Below, in pieces: positions 58,288 through 64,000 of a stretch of 64,000 bases of DNA. Within the stretch, counting starts at the first letter, position 1. Each line of letters begins with the position of its first letter. Origin of the DNA: Pseudomonas jessenii (GTDB taxonomy: Bacteria > Pseudomonadota > Gammaproteobacteria > Pseudomonadales > Pseudomonadaceae); assembly GCF_002236115.1 (NCBI RefSeq), contig NZ_NIWT01000001.1, positions 558,001 to 622,000 of the forward strand, given 5' to 3'. The notes beneath the pieces were generated by a model. That model was not told the origin of the DNA and made no database searches. It worked only from the letters and a program-made list of their open reading frames with translations. The position numbers were made by a program, and so were the translations under genes.

Positions 58288-58773
58288 ATGAAGCTGATTC
58301 AGTGCCGTTACTCTTCCGGTCAGCGTGTACCGCTGCTCGTGCAGACCGGAGATGCGGCGCCATTGCCCATGCTTGTCCCGTTCATCTACGTTCAACTCAA
58401 GCTCAGATACCGCGCTTACAACACTGCGGCGGCACATCTGCGCGCGATCCAGGCTTTCTATACCTATGCCAATACCAGAGATCTGGATATCGATGAGGCC
58501 ATCTTGGCCTGCAACTTTGAGGCGATTTTGGCTTTGCTGGATGGTTACGCCATCTGGCTCCAAAGCGGCCGTCACGCCGATAATCTGATCGCCCGAATCG
58601 GCACAGCTGCGACGGCACCTTTTCCGCAGATCGATCCGCGTACTCGTGACCAGTACCTACGATTGCTGAAGCAATACTTGTCCTGGTGTGTCACCCGTTA
58701 CATCCCGCTTGCTCGTCAAAACTCAACCTCCCTAGCAAACATCGAGGCTGTATTTGCAGACGTTGCCGAATAG
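58288..58773 (+). pseudogene. Truncated tyrosine recombinase (N-terminal core-binding domain only)
   Basis: 161 residues resembling the N-terminal SAM-like domain of integrases (MKLIQCRYSSGQRVPLLV, then LKLRYRAYNTAAAHLRAIQA and FYTYANTRDLDIDE). It ends just where the catalytic domain should begin (DPRTRDQYLRLLKQYLSWCV...ADVAE). No Arg/His-x-x-Arg/Tyr catalytic part is found in any frame in the 220 bp that follow, which show no other gene. The upstream 58080-58280 is AT-rich with TGTATATTATG. It is likely the relic of a mobile element. Confidence 0.65.
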
Positions 58774-58994
58774 CGGCTGCATTCGCGAGCATCTTCATCA
58801 CTTATCAGCTATTTGAGGTTCCTTGGTCCTGCCTGCGTGGCCTTATCGGCGTTGAAACCGTGGAAGTATTCCAAGCCGTCCATAAGCCAGAAAAGGCCGA
58901 CTCTCGCGACCAGTCGCGCTGGAGCCTTTCCAAAAACCTGGCTCTTGAACAATCAATTGCAAGGCCGTACCCGTCAGTTGATTTCTCGATTGCA

Positions 58995-59801
58995 TCAAGG
59001 TGTCGCGACATTGAAAGTCGCCTGGCCCTGAATCGAATCAAGCCCGAACTCGAATCGTACCGCCTTGGCGATTCCACTGATCACATCATCCACCAGCCAC
59101 CGTCCTTTGTCCGCGCTTGAGTCCAGCGCAGACGACAGTACCCCACTGGCTGGCACCCATTCAGTCCGCGCGGGGTACATGTCGTAAACCGGGAACTGCG
59201 CCGGTCCGTGATCAGGAATTTGGTCAAGGAATACCAACTGCGGGTAGTAATGCAGCATCATCGATGTTTCGATGACCGCTGCATGTTCCAGCGCAATCCC
59301 CGGAAAACCGTCCGGAAAGATTCTGTCGAGCGTCTGTGATTTCACGAACTCCCAGTGTTCGAGGCGCATGACCTCCAGTCCGGCATTCGGACCGATATCG
59401 CGCATGGCCAGTTCAATACCCTCAGTGACAAACCACTGGTTTTCGTAATGACCGATCACCAGCACCAGGCGCGTCACGCCATGACGATGAAACTCGCGTA
59501 CGGCATCCCTTACCATGGCGATCAGCGTGGCCCCATCCACGCTGGTTGTTCCGCAGAAGTGCTGCCCTCCTCCACATTTCGGCTGAGATTTATAGCCGTA
59601 GGAAAGCGCTGGGGCGACGATGCCGTCGATTTCCCTGGCGACATCTTCACTGATCGCACTGGCCAGCAAAGCATCGGTGCCCAAAGGCAAATGAGGCCCG
59701 TGCTGTTCGGTCGCACCGATAGGCAGGAAGACCACCGAGCCCGATTGCACGCGGTGCTCATAGTCGACCCAACTGATGTTATCCATCCTTACGTTGTTCA
59801 T
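58995..59801 (-). CDS. Creatininase-family metal-dependent amidohydrolase
   Basis: 268 residues. The protein aligns closely with P. putida creatininase as I remember it. Metal ligands are all kept, each two positions earlier: Glu32, His34, Asp43 (GATEQHGPHLPLGTD) and His118, Glu120 (VIGHYENQW). The YGYKSQPKCGGGQHFCGTTS segment matches the creatininase substrate flap. The Trp before the second flap (EHWEFVKS) is kept. However, creatininase GWDIEH reads GIALEH here, losing the active-site Trp174. It may open a different cyclic amide. The start is the ATG at 59801 with GGGAG upstream. It is probably co-transcribed with the VOC and permease genes upstream. Confidence 0.85.
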   Translation of the reverse strand: MNNVRMDNISWVDYEHRVQSGSVVFLPIGATEQHGPHLPLGTDALLASAISEDVAREIDGIVAPALSYGYKSQPKCGGGQHFCGTTSVDGATLIAMVRDAVREFHRHGVTRLVLVIGHYENQWFVTEGIELAMRDIGPNAGLEVMRLEHWEFVKSQTLDRIFPDGFPGIALEHAAVIETSMMLHYYPQLVFLDQIPDHGPAQFPVYDMYPARTEWVPASGVLSSALDSSADKGRWLVDDVISGIAKAVRFEFGLDSIQGQATFNVATP

Positions 59802-59876
59802 GGCTGCACTCCCATTTCGATTGGTCATAGCGAACGCCCCGGCACCAGATCGGCGCCAAGACGTTTGCGCGTTGTC

Positions 59877-60428
59877 TTACGCTTGCGCCGGGTACCACGC
59901 TTCGGGCTCCGGGTAGTCCCAGTCCGAAGGAAATGCATAGGTTTCAAATACGGTGGTGGTATCGGCCTCGGTGCCGAAGAACGCGAAATGATTCACTCCC
60001 ATCCATGACCCGGACTGCACGCATTTGAAGCCGCGTCGCGTCAGCTCCGTAATGCGATCCTCAAACGGAATGTTGTTGCAGTCGTAGGCAACGTGCTGGA
60101 TGCCTTCGCCATGTTTCTCCAGGAAGTCGGCAAAGATGGTCGGACCGGAGACCGGCTCCATCAACTCCCAGACCATGTTGCCGGACTGTGCGAAGCAGAC
60201 TTTAAGAACAAACTCGGCCGGTTCGCCATGGTAAGTCTGGTTTTCAGTGTTTTCCGGGCTGAAGGTGTACACCCGCCACGGGCCGATCCCCAGCTTGAGC
60301 AAGCCATCCATTGTGCGCTTGTGATCACGCGTAACGATCGCAATCTCCACAACATTACCCAGGAATGCATCGACCTCGGTTCCAGCATTCAATGCTTTCA
60401 GCACATTAGTTTGTTCAAGATGGGACAT
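59877..60428 (-). CDS. VOC-superfamily (glyoxalase/epimerase-like) protein
   Basis: 183 residues with two beta-alpha-beta-beta-beta modules. Metal-ligand candidates are Glu in VWELMEP, His in GIQHVAYD and Glu in VFETYAFP. The arrangement resembles methylmalonyl-CoA epimerase and related lyases. The reaction is not predictable. It lies 75 bp upstream of the creatininase-like gene and 44 bp downstream of the permease gene, all on the minus strand. AAAGGAAAC precedes the ATG. Confidence 0.85.
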   Translation of the reverse strand: MSHLEQTNVLKALNAGTEVDAFLGNVVEIAIVTRDHKRTMDGLLKLGIGPWRVYTFSPENTENQTYHGEPAEFVLKVCFAQSGNMVWELMEPVSGPTIFADFLEKHGEGIQHVAYDCNNIPFEDRITELTRRGFKCVQSGSWMGVNHFAFFGTEADTTTVFETYAFPSDWDYPEPEAWYPAQA

Positions 60429-60472
60429 ACGCAGTTTCCTTTTTAATCGTTTAATGATTGAACACACTGAGT

Positions 60473-61903
60473 TTACTTAGCCAGCACCGAAGAGCTGACA
60501 ACTTCCGTACGCCGTGAACGATGCAATAAATAGTAGATCCCCCCTCCCACACCAAACCCTGCCAGCCAGGACAAATCAATTCCGTCCAATGCCATTGCGA
60601 GCGGGCCTTGCAGTGATTTAATTGTCCCGACCTGAAATAACCAGGCTGCAAGTATTCCCACTGCAAGTGCAAATATGCCTCTCCAGTTCACATCAGCGCA
60701 TGCACTTTGGGAGTGGTGGCAATACAGCGATTTCAAATCGACCTGACCACGGCGAATCAGGAAAAAATCAACCAGCGTGATACCAGCCCAAGGACTGATC
60801 CACACCACGAAGAACACCATCAGGTTTTCAAAGGCATGTACAAACTCGCCCGATTGCAGAAACAGGTAGAGCATGAACAGCGCAACCACGCCCGAGACCA
60901 TCGAAACCGCCCAGCGTGGAACACGCAGATCCAGAGACAACGTCGCCAGCGCTGCGGAATAAATGACCACGATGTTGGTGGCTACCGGGCCATGCAACAG
61001 CACAAGCAGAACCGGCAGCGCCATTGTGCCGAACACCGCGATGATCAATTGTGCAGGATCCGAACCTCCGCCCGCGGAAGCAATGGTAGCGCCCAGAAAG
61101 GCCAGCCATACAGTGGGCAGGAACATGCCCAGGAACGTCGACCGAAACACCTGGCCGTCAGACAGTTTGCTCTGGGTGAAGCGGGTGTAATCAGAGGCGT
61201 ATACCAGCCATGAAATGCCCCAACCGATCCCGATCGCCGTCATCAGGCTGCTCATGGCCGACAGCTTGCCGAAGCCCTCGGTGGTGGATGCCTGCCACTG
61301 GATATCCACATGGGTGAAGGCCAGCACGGTCATTACTACCATGATCAACAGAATCACCGGCATGGTGTAGCGCTCGAAGCACTTGATGGCGTTAAAGCCC
61401 CATGCCGCAATGCCGACCTGAAGAATCATGACCGCCAAAGCGATCCCGTACTTGAGTTCCATGCCACCGCTGATACCGATTTTTTCCAGGGCTGCCACTG
61501 CAAGATCAAGAACGATCCAGGTGTTGGTGGCCACCCAGCCCATAGGCATCAGCACTTGCATGATGGTGGGGAGGTAGGCACCGCGCCGGCCAAACGCCAA
61601 CCGGGAAAGCACCATTTGCGGTACGCCCGTGCGGTGTCCCATGATGCAGATGCCGCCGAACAGAGCCGCGCCCAACAGGTTGCCGACGACAATCACCAGC
61701 AGGGTTTCCCACAGGCTCAAACCCAGCTGGATACCGATTGCACCGAGCACCCAGTTGATAGGCGCGACATTAGCCCCGGCCCAGATCCAGAACTGGTCCA
61801 GCGGCGTTGAAGTGCGATGGCTATCGGGCACGGGCTCAATGCCCAGCGCATCATAATTGGCCTCGTTGATTACGCTTTTTTCAGAATTGCGACGGGTTGA
61901 CAT
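60473..61903 (-). CDS. NCS1-family nucleobase/hydantoin-type permease
   Basis: 476 residues, about 12 membrane segments. FWIWAGANVAPINWVLGAIG near residue 35 and VLSRLAFGRRGAYLPTIMQV are characteristic of NCS1 (CodB-type) transporters for cytosine, purines, hydantoins or allantoin. LVYASDYTRF and the SPWAGITLVDFFLIRRGQ loop are also family marks. It probably imports the substrate of the neighbouring hydrolases. AGGAAAA precedes the ATG; earlier in-frame starts are less likely. Confidence 0.9.
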   Translation of the reverse strand: MSTRRNSEKSVINEANYDALGIEPVPDSHRTSTPLDQFWIWAGANVAPINWVLGAIGIQLGLSLWETLLVIVVGNLLGAALFGGICIMGHRTGVPQMVLSRLAFGRRGAYLPTIMQVLMPMGWVATNTWIVLDLAVAALEKIGISGGMELKYGIALAVMILQVGIAAWGFNAIKCFERYTMPVILLIMVVMTVLAFTHVDIQWQASTTEGFGKLSAMSSLMTAIGIGWGISWLVYASDYTRFTQSKLSDGQVFRSTFLGMFLPTVWLAFLGATIASAGGGSDPAQLIIAVFGTMALPVLLVLLHGPVATNIVVIYSAALATLSLDLRVPRWAVSMVSGVVALFMLYLFLQSGEFVHAFENLMVFFVVWISPWAGITLVDFFLIRRGQVDLKSLYCHHSQSACADVNWRGIFALAVGILAAWLFQVGTIKSLQGPLAMALDGIDLSWLAGFGVGGGIYYLLHRSRRTEVVSSSVLAK

Positions 61904-62225
61904 TATTATTTTCCTCGCTGACCGGCGACCACGTGAATCGCCCCGAGCCATTAAAGCGAGGTCTGTTCTTTTACGTAATTGATAATAACTAAAAGACCCT
62001 TTAGCAAAATTACCGCATTAAGTTTTACTCAATTGCCCCCGCGAACAGTCAGTCCATCCTCCTTTTAAAAATCGAAGTTGACATCCACGCCCACAAATAA
62101 AACTCGCTTATTGAGTTTTATTTAACGCACCTAAAATTAATGTCAATAGCCTCACCCTCGATGGTCGTGGCCAACTTGTTGCAGCCATTGAGGTAATTCC
62201 GCCTCAGGTTCAAAGGAAGTTTCAC
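61904..62225. promoter_or_regulatory. Divergent promoter region with a hairpin-forming palindrome
   Basis: 322 bp between the divergent permease and reductase genes, strongly AT-rich, no gene. It contains a perfect 11-bp inverted repeat, AAATAAAACTC (62095-62105) and GAGTTTTATTT (62113-62123), with a GCTTATT loop. A related AGTTTTACTCAATT stretch lies near 62024. A shared operator for both transcripts is plausible; the regulator is not in the window. Confidence 0.5.
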
Positions 62226-62894
62226 ATGACCACCCTTCTTCATATCGATGCTAGCGCACGATCCGATCGTTCCCTGAGCCGCAAACTGTCCCAGGCATTT
62301 GTCGAGGCTTGGGTTGATCGCGATGACAAGACGCAAGTCATTGTCCGTGACGTTGGGCACAACCCTCCACCGTTCGTGACGGAGGCATGGATTGCCGCAG
62401 TTTTTACTCCCGAAGAGCACATGACGCCGGAAAAACGCGAAGAGATCCGCCTCTCGGATGAGTTGATCGATGAGATCGATCGCGCCGACGTCATCATCAT
62501 GGGTACGCCGATGTACAACTACGGAATGCCGGCAGCCCTCAAGTCCTGGTTCGACAAAGTCATTCGCATTGGCAAGACCTTCACCTTTGATCTTGACCGC
62601 GGCGACTACCCACTGGAGCCGATCATGAACGGCAAGAAGCTGGTCATTTTATCTTCCCGGGGTGAATTCGGATTTGGCCCGGGAGGTGTGCGCGAAGCGA
62701 TGAACCACCTCGACACTCACATCCAGACCTGTGCTCACTACCTGGGCGTGAACGAAACCCACGTCATCTCCATCGACTATCAGGAATTTGGCGACGCCCG
62801 CCACGAAGCCTCCATCGCCGATGCGTTCGATGCAATTCCGGTGCTGGTCAGGCAGTTGGTTGAAGATCGCCAACGTCAGCTTTTGCCGGCCTGA
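62226..62894 (+). CDS. FMN-dependent NAD(P)H reductase, AzoR-like
   Basis: 222-residue flavodoxin-fold enzyme. The N-terminal phosphate loop LLHIDASARSDRSLSRKLSQ binds FMN. MGTPMYNYGMPAALKSWFDK and GKTFTF are typical AzoR segments, as is SSRGEFGFGPGG. AzoR enzymes reduce quinones or azo compounds; here the clustered amidase and creatininase-like genes suggest a role in breaking down one compound, which is inference. AAAGGAAG precedes the ATG. Confidence 0.87.
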   Translation: MTTLLHIDASARSDRSLSRKLSQAFVEAWVDRDDKTQVIVRDVGHNPPPFVTEAWIAAVFTPEEHMTPEKREEIRLSDELIDEIDRADVIIMGTPMYNYGMPAALKSWFDKVIRIGKTFTFDLDRGDYPLEPIMNGKKLVILSSRGEFGFGPGGVREAMNHLDTHIQTCAHYLGVNETHVISIDYQEFGDARHEASIADAFDAIPVLVRQLVEDRQRQLLPA

Positions 62895-62927
62895 TTGCCA
62901 GGTACCGCCGTCAAAATGGGAGAAACC

Positions 62928-64000
62928 ATGATCACGATGATGCAAACCGCTGAACGATTGAGACAAGGCCTGACGACACCCGATAAGTTGATCGAGTCGG
63001 CCTTGGCGGCGATCAAAAACTCGGCGTACGTGTTCATTGATGTGCTTGAACAGCGCGCTTTCAATGATGCGAAAGCGTCGACCAGGCGTTGGCGTCAAGG
63101 GGCTCCCTTGAGCCCTTTTGACGGGATTCCCTATGCGGTCAAGGATCTGCTGGATGTCGTCGGTAGTCGAACAACCGCCGGCTCCATCACCCGGATCGAC
63201 GCTCCGATGGCGGTCGAGGATGCGGAGGTGATCGCAGCCCTCGCCGCACTCGGTATGATCCCGCTGGGTAAAACCAACCTCACGGAATTTGCTTACTCCG
63301 GGCTTGGCCTGAATCCGCATTTCGGAACACCGACCTGCGATGTCGCGGTCAGCGAGAGCCGCGTTCCTGGCGGGTCTTCCTCGGGCTCGGCCATCGCTGT
63401 TCAACGAGGTATCGTCACCTGCGCCATCGGAACCGACACTGCCGGTTCGATCCGCATTCCGGCGGCATTCAATGGATTGGTCGGGTACAAGGCTTCTACG
63501 AGTCGTTACAGCATGAAAGGCCTTCACCCACTCGCCATTACGCTGGATAGCCTGGGCCCTTTCGCCCATACCGTGGCGGATTGCGTTGCACTGGATACGG
63601 CGATGCGAGGCTTCAAAGACGTGGCCATCGAGGCTGCCAACCTTTCAAGCCTTCGCTTTGTGGTCGACGACGGTGTGATGTCTGACCCGGCGTTACAGCC
63701 AGTGGTCCAGCACAACCTTGTTTCGATGATGGAGCGGCTTCGTGCAGCCGGTGCACAGGTTGAGCGTCGGCCGGTTCTCGCGGTTGCCCGCACCAGAGAA
63801 CTCATTGCCCGCGAGGGCTGGCTGGGTGCGATAGAAGCCTGGCGCCTGCTGGGAGCGATAGTCGAAGGTCCGCAGGGGCATCAGATGGACAGGCGCGTGC
63901 GCCATCGTCTGCGCACGGCCAAGGAGGTCGATCCAGCGAGCGAAGCCAGGATCCGCCATCTGCGCACGGAGCTGATGGCGGCCATGGAGCGTGAGCTCGA
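62928..64000 (+). CDS. Amidase-signature family hydrolase, cut by the right edge
   Basis: The first 357 residues are visible, without a stop. The Ser-cisSer-Lys triad is present: Lys in PYAVKDLLD, and the serines in RVPGGSSSGSAIAV and GTDTAGSIRIPAAFNG. The family hydrolyses C-N amide bonds; allophanate, urea or aryl amides are among known substrates. It starts 33 bp after the reductase gene, with GGGAG upstream, so the two are probably co-transcribed. The ATG at 62937 is an alternative start. Confidence 0.9.
   Translation, partial: MITMMQTAERLRQGLTTPDKLIESALAAIKNSAYVFIDVLEQRAFNDAKASTRRWRQGAPLSPFDGIPYAVKDLLDVVGSRTTAGSITRIDAPMAVEDAEVIAALAALGMIPLGKTNLTEFAYSGLGLNPHFGTPTCDVAVSESRVPGGSSSGSAIAVQRGIVTCAIGTDTAGSIRIPAAFNGLVGYKASTSRYSMKGLHPLAITLDSLGPFAHTVADCVALDTAMRGFKDVAIEAANLSSLRFVVDDGVMSDPALQPVVQHNLVSMMERLRAAGAQVERRPVLAVARTRELIAREGWLGAIEAWRLLGAIVEGPQGHQMDRRVRHRLRTAKEVDPASEARIRHLRTELMAAMEREL

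Noticed and set aside
58805..59077. Short frames between the integrase relic and the creatininase-like gene
   Set aside because: None shows recombinase, transposase or other family features on either strand, so no gene was called.

Overview
The window looks like a chromosome segment of a fluorescent-group Pseudomonas. It is GC-rich and has many Pseudomonas REP palindromes (core GCGAGCAAGCTCGC). It also carries gene blocks typical of that group: mexS-mexT-mexE, the apr protease/lipase secretion operon, and a selenocysteine-dependent formate dehydrogenase operon with selA, selB and the tRNA-Sec gene. All calls come from reading the sequence and its translations; no database search was run.

Layout. 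1-3.9 kb: multidrug-efflux control region with mexE (mexF lies beyond the left edge), its LysR activator mexT, and the divergent oxidoreductase mexS. 4.3-7.3 kb: an unrecognised 496-residue protein and a MocR-type regulator. 7.4-13.1 kb: phosphoglucomutase, a pirin, a UvrD-like helicase and a DUF1652 protein. 13.3-17.2 kb: an AraC regulator, a FAD amine oxidoreductase, a cupin and a polyamine-binding protein, probably a polyamine/amine use locus. 17.2-17.9 kb: a two-domain lysozyme-inhibitor-like protein. 18.4-31.9 kb: aprA, its inhibitor aprI, the type I exporter aprDEF, a subtilisin autotransporter, and two family I.3 lipases that should use the same exporter. 32.0-36.4 kb: a small lipoprotein, a FAN1-like nuclease, and a nuclease/Fe-S helicase whose start overlaps it. 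36.5-40.8 kb: an orphan zeta-toxin-like kinase, a hybrid sensor kinase and a cation/proton antiporter. 41.0-42.1 kb: a MalY/PatB lyase. 42.4-51.5 kb: fdnGHI-fdhE-selA-selB-selC. In fdnG the in-frame TGA codes for selenocysteine and is followed by a clear SECIS hairpin. 51.5-58.1 kb: an OprD-type porin, exported enzymes, a DUF985 cupin, and a five-fold 134-bp tandem array of REP pairs. 58.3-64.0 kb: an integrase fragment, then a divergent catabolic-looking cluster (creatininase-like hydrolase, VOC protein, NCS1 permease, flavodoxin-fold reductase, amidase cut by the right edge).

Points most worth following up: (1) the zeta-toxin-like gene whose start codon lies inside a long two-part inverted repeat, with no antitoxin gene beside it; (2) the upstream lipase of the tandem pair, which lacks the stretch forming lid 1 in its neighbour but keeps the catalytic triad; (3) the creatininase-like enzyme that keeps all five metal ligands but has Ile where creatininase has an active-site Trp, set in a cluster with a permease, a reductase and an amidase; (4) the paired repair nuclease/helicase genes; (5) the exactly periodic REP array.
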